Assembly: GCF_001224225.1 (NCBI RefSeq)
Contig: NZ_CUEE01000001.1
Location: 310,001-374,000 of the forward strand
Length of the DNA: 64,000 nucleotides
Source of the DNA: Staphylococcus borealis
GTDB lineage: Bacteria; Bacillota; Bacilli; Staphylococcales; Staphylococcaceae
Reading direction: 5' to 3'
This document shows positions 45,919-55,023 of the stretch, in pieces. Both the position numbers and the translations under genes were made by a program. How positions within the stretch are numbered: position 1 is the stretch's first letter; each line of letters starts with the position of its first letter. A model generated the notes under the pieces. The model ran no database searches. It was not told where the DNA came from and saw only the letters and a program-made list of their open reading frames with translations.

Positions 45919-46305
45919 CTATTGATGACCTCTCTTAACGTTAGGTTGTTTAACCATCTTTTCAGCAATGTAACCAGAAGCAAGTGCAACGCAACTTGTA
46001 CCTACAATAATTAATAAGAAGAAAATGATATAACTCTTCGTGATATCAGACACAATATCCATAATACCTACAACGGAAGGTATAAAGAAAAACACCATTG
46101 TAGCTAATAGGAATTCTGCACCTTCAGATATCCAATTCATGCGTATCACTTTCAACTCAAGTAAAATGTACAACAATATCATGCCTACGATACTTCCAGC
46201 TAGTGGTATATGCAATAATGTTTGCAACAAACTACCTAAGTAACTAATGACAATGATAATGGCAATTTGTATGATAACTTTTGAAATAAATAATAATTTT
46301 TTCAA
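45919..46305 (-). CDS. cidA: CidA, holin-like murein hydrolase regulator
   Basis: The product has about 128 residues and four membrane segments, with [20 protein letters not shown] near residue 36 and [14 protein letters not shown] near 70. It promotes lysis and extracellular DNA release. The best start is TTG at 46305, nine bases after GGGAGG, giving a length close to S. aureus CidA; longer in-frame starts add a non-family N-terminus. Confidence 0.88.
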   Translation of the reverse strand: MKKLLFISKVIIQIAIIIVISYLGSLLQTLLHIPLAGSIVGMILLYILLELKVIRMNWISEGAEFLLATMVFFFIPSVVGIMDIVSDITKSYIIFFLLIIVGTSCVALASGYIAEKMVKQPNVKRGHQ

Positions 46306-46420
46306 GATGACTGACCTCCCACTAAAATATGTCGAAATTGTTACAGTGAATTTTGAACCTATATTCATCATTCTAATTCAACGTTCAAAAATAGAAAAAT
46401 ATCCATTTTAAATACGACCT

Positions 46421-46435
46421 ATAGTTTTTTTCTAT
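46421..46435. promoter_or_regulatory. Candidate CidR (LysR-type) binding site before cidA
   Basis: ATAG-N7-CTAT is an inverted repeat of the T-N11-A type recognised by LysR regulators, about 115 bases before cidA. The rest of the 46306-46618 gap is AT-rich and holds the cidR terminator. Confidence 0.4.
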
Positions 46436-46522
46436 GTAATCGCTTTAACGATTATCGTTAGTAGTTTCAAATAATGTGTTTATATTGTGAAAAATGTATT
46501 CAAGGCTTCATTTTGATTACAT

Positions 46523-46555
46523 AAAAAAGTTGGAATGCGAATACACATTCCAACC
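46523..46555 (-). terminator. Terminator of cidR
   Basis: On the minus strand GTTGGAATG pairs with CATTCCAAC, followed by a T-run (six T). Confidence 0.9.
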
Positions 46556-46618
46556 CTTAAATAAAACATATGATATAAGACATTATTTCAGTTTATATAA
46601 TTGTATGGACCTATAATT

Positions 46619-47503
46619 TTAATCATATTTCAATCGTTCACTCATAAAACCTATCCATTTAGATGTTGCATGACTTAATAGTTTATCTTTTTTCCAAATG
46701 GCACCTAATTCCCAGCTCATACCTGTATCTTCAATTTTAATACTTTTAATATTATCTTTGAGCATATTTGCAATATGTTCTGGTAAGATACTTACACCTA
46801 AATGTGCTAGCAATAAGTACTCAATAAAGTTCCATTGCGAAACATTCGAAACTGTATTTGGAAGAAAACCTGCATTTTTAGCTGCAGCAATAATTTTATC
46901 ATTAAGGTAAAAATCTTCGTTAAATAGTATAAAATCTTCATTCTTCAACTCAGCCATCGTCACTGAATCACGTGTAGCAAGTTCATGCTCTTTACTTACA
47001 ACCAGCCTTAAATCTTCACTGTATAAAGGTAAATAATCAAAGACATTTTCATCGATCGGAATAGTTGTAATACCAATATCAATTTGGTCATTGATCAGAC
47101 GTGTTTCTATCGATTTACCGCCACTCTCATTTAAATTGTATGTCACGTTAGGATATAGTTTATGGAACTCACCAAGAATATAAATAAATTGTTGCATATC
47201 CATCACTGCTGACATTCCAATGTTGATATGGCCTGTTTCCAATCCCAATAGTCCATTAATTTCAAAAGGAATATTATCATATAAGGCAATAATTTCTTCA
47301 CATTTTTTGTAGAATATTTTACCTGCATCCGTGAGTACGAGATAGCGTTTTTGACGATCAAATAATGTCATCTTTAATTCATTTTCAATATCTTTAATCG
47401 CTTTACTAATCGTTGGCTGAGCGATATATAAAGATTTTGAAGCATTTGTCATACCACCTTGATTTACCACTTCCATAAAATATTTCATATGTTTGATATC
47501 CAA
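46619..47503 (-). CDS. cidR: CidR, LysR-type regulator
   Basis: The protein has 294 residues: an N-terminal winged helix (KYFMEVVNQGGMTNASKSLYIAQPTISKAIKDIENEL near residue 5) and a substrate-binding effector domain. CidR activates cidABC and als genes in response to acetate and excess glucose. TTG at 47503 after GAGGGTGAG gives the typical MDIKHMKYF-like start. It lies upstream of cidA on the same strand. Confidence 0.92.
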   Translation of the reverse strand: MDIKHMKYFMEVVNQGGMTNASKSLYIAQPTISKAIKDIENELKMTLFDRQKRYLVLTDAGKIFYKKCEEIIALYDNIPFEINGLLGLETGHINIGMSAVMDMQQFIYILGEFHKLYPNVTYNLNESGGKSIETRLINDQIDIGITTIPIDENVFDYLPLYSEDLRLVVSKEHELATRDSVTMAELKNEDFILFNEDFYLNDKIIAAAKNAGFLPNTVSNVSQWNFIEYLLLAHLGVSILPEHIANMLKDNIKSIKIEDTGMSWELGAIWKKDKLLSHATSKWIGFMSERLKYD

Positions 47504-47581
47504 ATGCTCACCCTCTTTGTTCATTATTATAATTTCATTATACACGAAATATTTTTGAGAAAATAAAAATATTTAAAGTAA

Positions 47582-47644
47582 AACTATATGTTTCCATGCA
47601 CTATGATATTTAAATTTCAATGTTTGACCCTATATGTTTCCTTT
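47582..47644. repeat. Direct repeat CTATATGTTTCC before yozE-like gene and cidR
   Basis: CTATATGTTTCC occurs twice, 46-48 bases apart, in the divergent region between cidR and the yozE-like gene. It may bind a regulator of either gene. Confidence 0.45.
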
Positions 47645-47695
47645 TCAAAAAATGTTATAATCACATAGGCTCAATTTAATTAAAGAGGTGAGGCA

Positions 47696-47911
47696 TTGAG
47701 CTTTTACGAATTTATGCAAAATTTTGTTGGTGATGACACACCATTAGGTGAATTGGTAAATTGGATTAATCAAGATAGCAATTTCCCTAAAGACGTGAAG
47801 AGCCAAGTAGAAGTATTGTCATATTTTCGAAATAATCCATGTCCAGAAAACATACCCGTGACTATCGTTAAAAGAGCATTGGCTGTTTTTAACCAATTCA
47901 CAAATGTATGA
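47696..47911 (+). CDS. YozE-family small protein
   Basis: The protein has 71 residues matching the YozE SAM-like family: SFYEFMQNFVGDDTPLGELVNWINQDSNFPKD. The function is unknown, possibly nucleic-acid or protein binding. TTG start after GAGGTGAGG. A terminator follows at 47954. Confidence 0.85.
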   Translation: MSFYEFMQNFVGDDTPLGELVNWINQDSNFPKDVKSQVEVLSYFRNNPCPENIPVTIVKRALAVFNQFTNV

Positions 47912-47953
47912 TTTCTAACTTGTTATTATACATCATGGACGTATCATCTCACT

Positions 47954-47976
47954 AAGCGCCTTTATGGCGCTTTTTT
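47954..47976 (+). terminator. Terminator of the yozE-like gene
   Basis: AAGCGCC and GGCGCTT flank a five-base loop, followed by T residues. Confidence 0.9.
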
Positions 47977-48021
47977 GGGGAGTGGGACAGAATTCTAATG
48001 CAATTCGTTGTCCACCCTCGC
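47977..48021. repeat. Short repeat-type hairpin
   Basis: GGGGAGTGGGACAGAATT pairs imperfectly with AATTCGTTGTCCACCCTC. Here it follows an ordinary terminator and looks superfluous for termination. Confidence 0.7.
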
Positions 48022-48125
48022 ATTTGAAATTAAAAGTCTTTCGAACTTTAAAACATTACTATGCTACTGTGTGAAATTGTGCAAATTCACTTTAATGTAA
48101 AATAAGTTACAAATTACGCTGTTAT

Positions 48126-48142
48126 ATTTCATATATATTACA
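48126..48142 (-). promoter_or_regulatory. Candidate WalR box before the CHAP gene
   Basis: On the minus strand TGTAATATATATGAAAT fits TGTWAH-N5-TGTWAH with one mismatch. SsaA-type genes are WalKR targets in S. aureus. The site is about 100 bases before the start. The rest of the 48022-48238 gap shows no gene. Confidence 0.35.
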
Positions 48143-48238
48143 GTTATTTGTATAATTCGTTTCTTATATTGTATTAGACCTTTTTAACGAATATGATTAA
48201 TACAGTTTTTAATTCTTTTATATTTTGAGGAGAACACA

Positions 48239-48673
48239 ATGAAATTTAAAAAATTATTTTCACGTCTTTTACTCGCTACCGGAATCATGTTCGCAGGAAC
48301 TTTTACATATCAAACGATTGAACACACGCACGTATCTGAAGCCGCTTCTTATAATTACTATACGAAAGGTCAATGTACTTGGTGGGCATATCAACGTCGT
48401 GCTCAACTAGGTAAACCTGTATCAAATCGTTGGGGAAATGCTAAGAATTGGTATTACAACGCACAACGCTCTGGTTATAGAACTGGTCATACACCTAAAC
48501 GCTACGCAGTAATGCAATCTACTGCAGGTTATTATGGTCATGTTGCTGTTGTCGAAGCCGTATATAAAAATGGAAGTATTAAAGTTTCTGAATATAACTA
48601 TAATAGACCAAATGGTTACGGTACTCGTTACTTAAGTAAATGGTCAGCGCGTAATTATAATTACATCTACTAA
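48239..48673 (+). CDS. Secreted SsaA-like CHAP-domain amidase
   Basis: The protein has 144 residues: a signal peptide (KLFSRLLLATGIMFAGTF, cleavage near EAAS) and a CHAP domain with the catalytic cysteine in KGQCTWWAYQRR near residue 43, the histidine in YGHVAVVEAVYKNGS near 100 and EYNYNRPNGYGTRYL near 121. It cuts peptidoglycan cross-bridges during wall turnover. No LysM domain is present, which makes it a short member. GAGGAG precedes the ATG. Confidence 0.9.
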   Translation: MKFKKLFSRLLLATGIMFAGTFTYQTIEHTHVSEAASYNYYTKGQCTWWAYQRRAQLGKPVSNRWGNAKNWYYNAQRSGYRTGHTPKRYAVMQSTAGYYGHVAVVEAVYKNGSIKVSEYNYNRPNGYGTRYLSKWSARNYNYIY

Positions 48674-48701
48674 ATGAAATCATGATATTAAATGAATAAA
48701 T

Positions 48702-48763
48702 AAAAGCCACTACCATGAGTAAGGTACTTAAATACAGTCCTTAAGTCATACGTAGTGGCTTTT
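48702..48763. terminator. Bidirectional terminator between the CHAP gene and mvaA
   Basis: AAAAGCCACTAC pairs with GTAGTGGCTTTT, with an inner GGTACTTAA/TTAAGTCAT pairing. Confidence 0.9.
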
Positions 48764-48773
48764 CTATATATCA

Positions 48774-50048
48774 TTATTGTCGTAAATCTTCTAAAATTTG
48801 TTGCGCTGTCGCAGTGTTTGCTTTAGGCGCTTGTTTTAATGCTTCGGCAACACGCGCGATTTCATCACCTTTAGCACCTACAACAATGGCTAACGATTTG
48901 TATTGTAAGCTCATATGGCCTTTTTGGATACCTTCAGAAACTAACGCTCGACACGCTGAAAAGTTCTGCGCTAATCCCACGGCAGCAACAACTTGACCTA
49001 GTTCTTGTGCTGATTGAACATTTAATAATTCGAGTGAAGCTTTCGCAATTGGCAACACTTTTGTACCGCCACCAACAATAGCTAATGTCATCGGTACTTC
49101 TATCGTTCCAATTAAACGTCCACGTTCTTTATCATATTTCCAGGTTGCGATACCTCTATATTGCCCATCACGACTTGCATATGCATGTGCGCTCGCTTCA
49201 GCACCACGTGTATCATTCCCTGTTGCTAAGACAACTGCATGGATACCATTCATTACCCCTTTATTATGCGTTGCTGCACGGTGGATATCAACTTGTGCTA
49301 ATACTGAGGCACGTTCCATGCGGTGTGCAACTTCTTCTCCAGAACGATCACCTTTATTTAAATCATTAATATCAATTTCACCTTGTACACGTACGACTGA
49401 GGCTGTCGCATGGTTAGACAAAATACTCATAAGCACATCACGATTTGGAAATTCATTCTTTAAATGTGCTGTAATAGCTTCTAAAATCGTATTAAGCATA
49501 TTGGCACCCATTGCATCTTTAGTATCAACAAAAACCTTCAATGACAATAGTTGATGTTCTAGAAACGTATCGATTTCAATTCGTCTATATCCACCGCCAC
49601 GTTCTATAATTGATGGATATGCTTCAGCTGCAATTTGCTTAATTTGTGGTTCTAATGCTTGAATGTCTTGGGCTAATGCCTCTGTATCGTTGACATCATC
49701 AAAGACGATTTGACCAATCATTAAGCGTTCACTTTTAACCGTCTTAAAACCACCTGTATTGTTGACTAATTTGGCACCATAACTTGCTGCAGCTACAACA
49801 GAAGGTTCTTCAACCATCATTGGTACAACATATGCTTTGTCATCAACAATAATTTTAGGTAATAAACCTACAGGCAACGTTCCTTGGCCTATTACATTTT
49901 CGATTAAACTATTCGCAACCTCTTCATTAATTAATGGATTATTTAATAATACATGATAGTTGTCATCTGTTAGCCACCCATAATCAACGAGTTGTTTTAA
50001 TTTATATTCACGAGATAAATGTCGAAACGACTTATCTAATTGCTTCAT
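48774..50048 (-). CDS. mvaA: HMG-CoA reductase, class II
   Basis: The protein has 424 residues. IERGGGYRRIEIDTFL near residue 152, DAMGANMLNTILEA near 177, the lysine in THNKGVMNGIHAVVLATGNDTRGAEASAHAY near 255 and the C-terminal part fit class II reductases. It converts HMG-CoA to mevalonate with NADPH for isoprenoid synthesis. It lies four bases after the thiolase gene, so the two form an operon divergent from mvaS. Confidence 0.94.
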   Translation of the reverse strand: MKQLDKSFRHLSREYKLKQLVDYGWLTDDNYHVLLNNPLINEEVANSLIENVIGQGTLPVGLLPKIIVDDKAYVVPMMVEEPSVVAAASYGAKLVNNTGGFKTVKSERLMIGQIVFDDVNDTEALAQDIQALEPQIKQIAAEAYPSIIERGGGYRRIEIDTFLEHQLLSLKVFVDTKDAMGANMLNTILEAITAHLKNEFPNRDVLMSILSNHATASVVRVQGEIDINDLNKGDRSGEEVAHRMERASVLAQVDIHRAATHNKGVMNGIHAVVLATGNDTRGAEASAHAYASRDGQYRGIATWKYDKERGRLIGTIEVPMTLAIVGGGTKVLPIAKASLELLNVQSAQELGQVVAAVGLAQNFSACRALVSEGIQKGHMSLQYKSLAIVVGAKGDEIARVAEALKQAPKANTATAQQILEDLRQ

Positions 50049-50052
50049 ACTA

Positions 50053-51204
50053 TTATTCCCCTTTATCGATCATTAAAGCGATGCCTAGTCCGCCACCGAT
50101 ACATGCCGTTGCAATACCAGAGCGTTTATTCTCTTGTTCAAGTGCATTCACTAATGTTGTGACAAGTCTAGCACCACTTGCACCAATTGGGTGTCCTAAT
50201 GCAATCGCACCACCATAAATGTTTAACTTGTCATCTGGAATATGCAAATTATCTTTAACTGGTATACTTTGTGCCGCAAATGCTTCAGTCATCTCTACAA
50301 TATCGACATCATCGATTTTACTATCTGTTTTATTCAGTAACTTCTCAACAGCATAGAATGGTGCATAGCCCATATATTGAGGATCGCAACCTACTTCAGC
50401 ATAGTCTCCAACAATACCAAGAATGTCATACCCGTGTGCTTTCGCATACGATGCTTCCATCAAGATAAGCGCAGATGAGCCATCGTTAATACTTGAAGCA
50501 TTACCACCTGTGACTGTGCCATCTTCTTTAAATATTGTCTTTAATGTTGCAAGTTTCTCAACACTACTATTTGGACGCACACCTTCATCTGAAGTCATTT
50601 CTTCACCTTCAGCGTCTGTCATGCTAATAATTTCATTATTAAATTTACCTTCTTGAGTCGCTTTTGCTGCTTTTGCTTGTGAATGATTTGCAAATTCATC
50701 TTGCATTTCACGTGTGATGTCATATTTTTCAGCGATATTCTCAGCTGTTACGCCCATTGGTACATAATGAAACGCATCTGTTAAGCCATCGTGCATAAAG
50801 CTTTCAACAGGTTCTTGACCCTCTTTCAAAATTAATTGAGGGGCATTGGTCATACTTTCAACCCCACCGACTGCAACAACATCCGCTTCGCCTAATTGAA
50901 TTAACTGTTTCCCTAATATGATCGCTTTAAGCCCAGAACCACATACTTCGTTAATTGTCATAGCTGGTGTTGTATCAGGTACACCGGCTTTGATCGCAAT
51001 TTGGCGTGCTGGATTTTGTCCTACGCCACTTTGTAATACGTTTCCAAAAATAACTTGTTGTATGATATTAGGATCAATGTTCGCAGCTTCGATGGCACCT
51101 TTCAAAGCTGTCGTTCCTAATTCAACTGCAGAATAATTTCTTAATTTCCCTTTATATCTACCGATTGGTGTTCTTTTAGCACTGACTATAGCAATTTTTT
51201 TCAT
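50053..51204 (-). CDS. Acetyl-CoA C-acetyltransferase (thiolase)
   Basis: The protein has 383 residues. The acylated cysteine is in NEVCGSGLKAI near residue 86, the histidine in GGAIALGHPIGASGARL near 340, and the second cysteine in TACIGGGLGIA near 368. It condenses two acetyl-CoA to acetoacetyl-CoA, the first step of the mevalonate route, and lies directly upstream of mvaA. Thus three consecutive enzymes of the pathway are encoded here, with mvaS divergent. Confidence 0.93.
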   Translation of the reverse strand: MKKIAIVSAKRTPIGRYKGKLRNYSAVELGTTALKGAIEAANIDPNIIQQVIFGNVLQSGVGQNPARQIAIKAGVPDTTPAMTINEVCGSGLKAIILGKQLIQLGEADVVAVGGVESMTNAPQLILKEGQEPVESFMHDGLTDAFHYVPMGVTAENIAEKYDITREMQDEFANHSQAKAAKATQEGKFNNEIISMTDAEGEEMTSDEGVRPNSSVEKLATLKTIFKEDGTVTGGNASSINDGSSALILMEASYAKAHGYDILGIVGDYAEVGCDPQYMGYAPFYAVEKLLNKTDSKIDDVDIVEMTEAFAAQSIPVKDNLHIPDDKLNIYGGAIALGHPIGASGARLVTTLVNALEQENKRSGIATACIGGGLGIALMIDKGE

Positions 51205-51397
51205 TCTTTATCTCCTTATATGTAGTTTATATATAAATTGTAATTTAGTTATTTAATTTGGTAAAATAACTATTAATATGATTATTAATAATAGCCGATA
51301 GAAGTTTTCTCAAACTCAATGTTATACCATGCGGTTTCACGTATTTTATTATATTACGCTATTAAACGACATGCGTTATTGCATTTAACCATCAGAA

Positions 51398-51411
51398 TGA
51401 AAACGCTTTCT
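51398..51411. promoter_or_regulatory. cre-like site between the thiolase gene and mvaS
   Basis: TGAAAACGCTTTCT matches TGWAANCGNTNWCA except for the last base. It lies about 90 bases before mvaS. Confidence 0.5.
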
Positions 51412-51499
51412 GTTAGTGAGCATTTTAAATGAAATTGTCACAAAAAGCTACTATTAATATGAATTATAAAAATTAGAATAATGAAAGGATGTAGTGCCC

Positions 51500-52666
51500 A
51501 TGAGTATAGGAATTGATAAAATTAACTTTTACGTCCCTAAATACTATGTAGACATGGCTAAGCTTGCAGAAGCTCGCCAAGTTGATCCAAATAAATTTTT
51601 AATTGGGATTGGTCAAACCCAAATGGCAGTCAGTCCAGTATCACAAGATATTGTATCTATGGGGGCTAATGCTGCTAAAGATATTATAACAGATGATGAT
51701 AAAAAACATATTGGAATGGTCATTGTAGCGACTGAATCTGCAATTGATAATGCCAAAGCTGCGGCAGTTCAAATACACAATTTATTAGGTATTCAGCCAT
51801 TTGCACGCTGCTTCGAAATGAAAGAAGCTTGCTATGCTGCAACACCTGCCATCCAATTAGCTAAAGACTACATTGAGAAACGTCCTGAAGAAAAAGTCCT
51901 TGTCATCGCAAGTGATACAGCACGTTATGGTATTCAATCTGGTGGTGAACCAACACAAGGTGCTGGCGCAGTGGCTATGTTAATTTCTCATAATCCTAGT
52001 ATTTTAGTCTTAAATGATGACGCTGTTGCATATACAGAGGATGTTTATGATTTCTGGAGACCAACTGGACATCAATACCCATTAGTTGCAGGAGCTTTAT
52101 CTAAAGATGCCTATATTAAATCATTCCAAGAAAGTTGGAATGAATATGCGCGTCGTGAAGGTAAATCACTATCTGACTTCGAATCATTATGTTTCCACGT
52201 ACCATTTACTAAAATGGGTAAAAAAGCATTGGATTCTATTATTAATGATGCCGATGAAACAACACAAGAACGTTTAACTTCTAGTTATGAAGATGCAGTA
52301 TACTACAATCGTTATGTAGGTAACATTTATACAGGTTCATTATATTTAAGCTTAATCTCATTATTAGAGAATCGATCACTAAAAGGTGGTCAAACAATTG
52401 GATTATTTAGCTATGGCTCAGGTTCAGTTGGAGAATTCTTTAGTGCCACTCTAGTTGAGGGTTACGATAAACAATTAGATATTGATGGACATAAGGCATT
52501 ATTGAATGATCGTCATGAAGTCTCAGTTGAAGACTACGAAAGTTTCTTTAAACGTTTCGATAATTTAGAATTCGATCATGATACGGAACAATCAAATGAC
52601 GACACATCTATTTACTATTTAGAACGTATTCAAGATGATATTCGTCAATATCACCGTCCTGAATAA
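51500..52666 (+). CDS. mvaS: HMG-CoA synthase
   Basis: The protein has 388 residues, the exact length known for staphylococcal MvaS. The catalytic glutamate lies in VATESAID near residue 78, the cysteine in [13 protein letters not shown] near 111 and the histidine in [13 protein letters not shown] near 233. I chose ATG 51500, which gives the family start [15 protein letters not shown]; a GTG two codons earlier is closer to the AAAGGATG. It adds acetyl-CoA to acetoacetyl-CoA. Confidence 0.95.
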   Translation: MSIGIDKINFYVPKYYVDMAKLAEARQVDPNKFLIGIGQTQMAVSPVSQDIVSMGANAAKDIITDDDKKHIGMVIVATESAIDNAKAAAVQIHNLLGIQPFARCFEMKEACYAATPAIQLAKDYIEKRPEEKVLVIASDTARYGIQSGGEPTQGAGAVAMLISHNPSILVLNDDAVAYTEDVYDFWRPTGHQYPLVAGALSKDAYIKSFQESWNEYARREGKSLSDFESLCFHVPFTKMGKKALDSIINDADETTQERLTSSYEDAVYYNRYVGNIYTGSLYLSLISLLENRSLKGGQTIGLFSYGSGSVGEFFSATLVEGYDKQLDIDGHKALLNDRHEVSVEDYESFFKRFDNLEFDHDTEQSNDDTSIYYLERIQDDIRQYHRPE

Positions 52667-52679
52667 CATCATTCATAGT

Positions 52680-52733
52680 AAAGAGGCGTAAGAGACATGC
52701 ACTTTTAGCAAGGTGTCTCTTATGCCTCTTTTT
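52680..52733. terminator. Bidirectional terminator between mvaS and ogt
   Basis: AAAGAGGCGTAAGAGACA pairs with TGTCTCTTATGCCTCTTT, then T residues follow. Confidence 0.92.
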
Positions 52734-52750
52734 ATTTATATTCACTATGA

Positions 52751-53272
52751 TCACGGTTTGGTTGAATGTTTAGGTCGATACAGGTGAGTCATGTCTACTT
52801 GTTCAAGTTCGAGTAGTTTGATTTTATGATTAATTGTGCCACCATATCCTGTTAAGCTACCATCTTTTCCAACTACACGGTGGCATGGGATAATAATTGA
52901 AATAGGGTTACTACCTACTGCGCCACCCACTGCTTGTGCAGACATATTGGGTTTACCGCGTTCTTCTCCTACAAGATGTGCAATCTCACCATATGTTTTT
53001 AATTGACCATATTCTATGTGTTGTAATTTCTGCCATACGCTTTTTTGAAATTCAGTACCTTCTGGTTTAAGCGAAAAATCAATAGTCGGACGCTGTCCAT
53101 CAAAATATTGATTTAACCATTTAACTGCTTTTTTGAAGACATCTAGCTCCGGATTAGTAGGATGTGTCACTGTCGTGTCCTGATATTTATAAAGTAGATG
53201 CGTGAGTGACTTGCCATCACTAATGAGTTCTAAATTTTGCACGGGTGATTCGTAAAGCATTGAATACGCCAT
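52751..53272 (-). CDS. ogt: Methylated-DNA-protein cysteine methyltransferase
   Basis: The protein has 173 residues. The active-site motif IPCHRVVGKDGSLTGYGG near residue 138 with the acceptor cysteine is complete, and FQKSVWQKLQHIEYGQLKTYGEIA near 86 forms the helix-turn-helix that binds DNA. It removes alkyl groups from O6-methylguanine and is consumed in doing so. ATG 53272 follows AAGGAGGGG. Confidence 0.93.
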   Translation of the reverse strand: MAYSMLYESPVQNLELISDGKSLTHLLYKYQDTTVTHPTNPELDVFKKAVKWLNQYFDGQRPTIDFSLKPEGTEFQKSVWQKLQHIEYGQLKTYGEIAHLVGEERGKPNMSAQAVGGAVGSNPISIIIPCHRVVGKDGSLTGYGGTINHKIKLLELEQVDMTHLYRPKHSTKP

Positions 53273-53363
53273 CAAACCCCTCCTTTCTGACCATTATGAC
53301 GAAGTTTGATGCCAATGTACAACGGGAAGTATGTAACAATACTTAAATAATGGAGGTGTACTG

Positions 53364-53684
53364 GTGGCTGGTTTAAATAAAGATGATGTTGATTTACATT
53401 TCAATACAAACCGATTTAATGAAGATGATCATGCTAAACAAATTTCATTCTTCTACAAAGCCCTATATCAAATCAATGATATTGTATTAGGCATTATATT
53501 CTTGATAGGAAGCTTTTTATTCTTTAGTGATCAAACTATGATTGCTGGCACAATATTATTTGTGATTGGTAGTCTTCAAATGACTGCAAGACCTGTAATT
53601 TCTTTTGTTCATGATATGAAACTATCAAGATATTACAAACGAAAGTATAGTCAACACGTTACCGAAGAGACACATAATCATTAA
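53364..53684 (+). CDS. YrhK-domain membrane protein
   Basis: The protein has 106 residues: a soluble start, two hydrophobic helices (about 39-58 and 63-80) and a basic tail. YQINDIVLGIIFLIGSFLFFSDQTMIAGTILFVIGS matches the YrhK family pattern. The function is unknown. The GTG start follows GGAGGTG. A long repeat begins about seven bases after the stop. Confidence 0.78.
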   Translation: MAGLNKDDVDLHFNTNRFNEDDHAKQISFFYKALYQINDIVLGIIFLIGSFLFFSDQTMIAGTILFVIGSLQMTARPVISFVHDMKLSRYYKRKYSQHVTEETHNH

Positions 53685-53691
53685 TAAAGTG

Positions 53692-53897
53692 CAGTCTGGG
53701 ACAAAAATAATATAATGAAGCTATTTTGCAAATTCGCAGTAGCTAACTGAACTGAGAAGGCGCTTTAATCAAGCTTTTCTCAGTTCTAGTCACCCTTGCG
53801 GGCGGGGCCCCAGCAAAGAGAATTTCATCAAGAAATTCTACAAGCAAAGCAAGCTGGGGTGGGACGACGAATTTAAAAGAATTCTGTCCCACTCCCC
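53692..53897 (+). repeat. STAR-like long repeat, full form with GGGGCCCC module
   Basis: All modules of 14674-14886 are present: the left part, CTTGCGGGCGGGGCCCCAGC, the AGAGAATTTC/GAAATTCT pair, GCAAAGCAAGCTGGGG, and the terminator hairpin ending CTGTCCCACTCCCC. It lies between the convergent YrhK-like and corA genes. Confidence 0.9.
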
Positions 53898-53911
53898 ACG
53901 CTTTATTTGTG

Positions 53912-54862
53912 TTAGAACCAATCTTTCTTTTTAAAAAGTGTAATGAGTGATACAACAACTATGAACGAAATAGCTATAAAGACAAAGTAACTATAATGCC
54001 AATCGAGTTCAGGCATATAGGAGAAATTCATGCCATACCATCCCGTTAAAAATGATAATGGAAAGAATATGGATGAAATAATCGTTAACACATTCATCAC
54101 GCCATTAATTCTATTAGAACGATAAGACTCATTATTATCTTTAATATCATCTGTAATATGTTCACATGCCATTAACGTATCGTTCTGTCTTAATAACCTA
54201 CTATGAATATGCTTAATCAATAACTGATACTCGTGTGATACGTTTAATGATGTTTCATCTATCATTTCATTTAGTAGTTGTTCCATTGGGATCAATATAC
54301 GCTTTAATTTAATAATTTCAGAGCGAATGCGATAGACATCATCCATTAATTTACGGTTATTAACTTTATCTACATTCTGATTTTCAAAAGAAAAGACAAT
54401 GTCTTCCACACGATTGACATAGTTAAAATATTCCTCTGTAAATCTATCAATCATGACGGCTACCAGTTCAGTTACAGTTATCTCTTTCGGCAACGTATTG
54501 AATGACGAAATGATGTCTGATAAAACCTTCATAGGATATTTATGTACGGTAATCATCCAATTATGCTTTACAGTTATACTTAGTGGTTCTGCTGAAAAAT
54601 CATTGTGACTTATCGCATGGAGTATGAGATATAAATGTTGTTTATGCGGATGGGTACTTATTTTAGGTCTTGTTACTGTAAATTCAGACGCTTCTATGTG
54701 GTGTTTAGCAATATTGAACCGTTGCGTCAGTATTGCTTGATCATTTTGAGTTGGATTTTCGAAATCAACCCATACAAGTCTAGCATCTTCAGGTATAGCT
54801 GAAAATGTACATGCAGTATGAAAACGATGTGCTTGGTCTTGATAGTGGACACGGATTGCCAT
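53912..54862 (-). CDS. corA: CorA-family divalent cation transporter
   Basis: The protein has 316 residues: a soluble N-terminal domain with long helices, then two C-terminal membrane helices with the signature YGMNF (in LTGWYGMNFSYMPELDW near residue 281). It probably imports Mg2+ (or Co2+/Ni2+). A terminator for the upstream GIY-YIG gene lies in the gap before it. Confidence 0.92.
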   Translation of the reverse strand: MAIRVHYQDQAHRFHTACTFSAIPEDARLVWVDFENPTQNDQAILTQRFNIAKHHIEASEFTVTRPKISTHPHKQHLYLILHAISHNDFSAEPLSITVKHNWMITVHKYPMKVLSDIISSFNTLPKEITVTELVAVMIDRFTEEYFNYVNRVEDIVFSFENQNVDKVNNRKLMDDVYRIRSEIIKLKRILIPMEQLLNEMIDETSLNVSHEYQLLIKHIHSRLLRQNDTLMACEHITDDIKDNNESYRSNRINGVMNVLTIISSIFFPLSFLTGWYGMNFSYMPELDWHYSYFVFIAISFIVVVSLITLFKKKDWF

Positions 54863-54913
54863 AGTATCTCCTACTTTTTATTTCTTTTATTCTTCCATAC
54901 CACTTTTCAGAAA

Positions 54914-54990
54914 ATAAAAACAAAAGGCTAAGACACACGGAAAGTCGCATTAAATACATTGCTTAAATCCGTTAATGTCTTAACCTTAAT
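54914..54990 (-). terminator. Terminator of the GIY-YIG gene
   Basis: AAGGCTAAGACA and TGTCTTAACCTT form a long-range stem with inner pairs; on the minus strand a T-run follows. Confidence 0.7.
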
Positions 54991-55023
54991 TCCCAATCAT
55001 ATTACACGTGTAAAGTAATCACA

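Noticed and set aside
48084-48110. TGTAAAATAAGTTACA as a WalR site
   Set aside because: It is an inverted, not a direct, repeat; the WalR box needs two TGTWAH in the same direction.
53743-53958. Open frame on the minus strand of the repeat at 53692
   Set aside because: It is almost entirely repeat sequence and overlaps the 3' end of corA in another frame.
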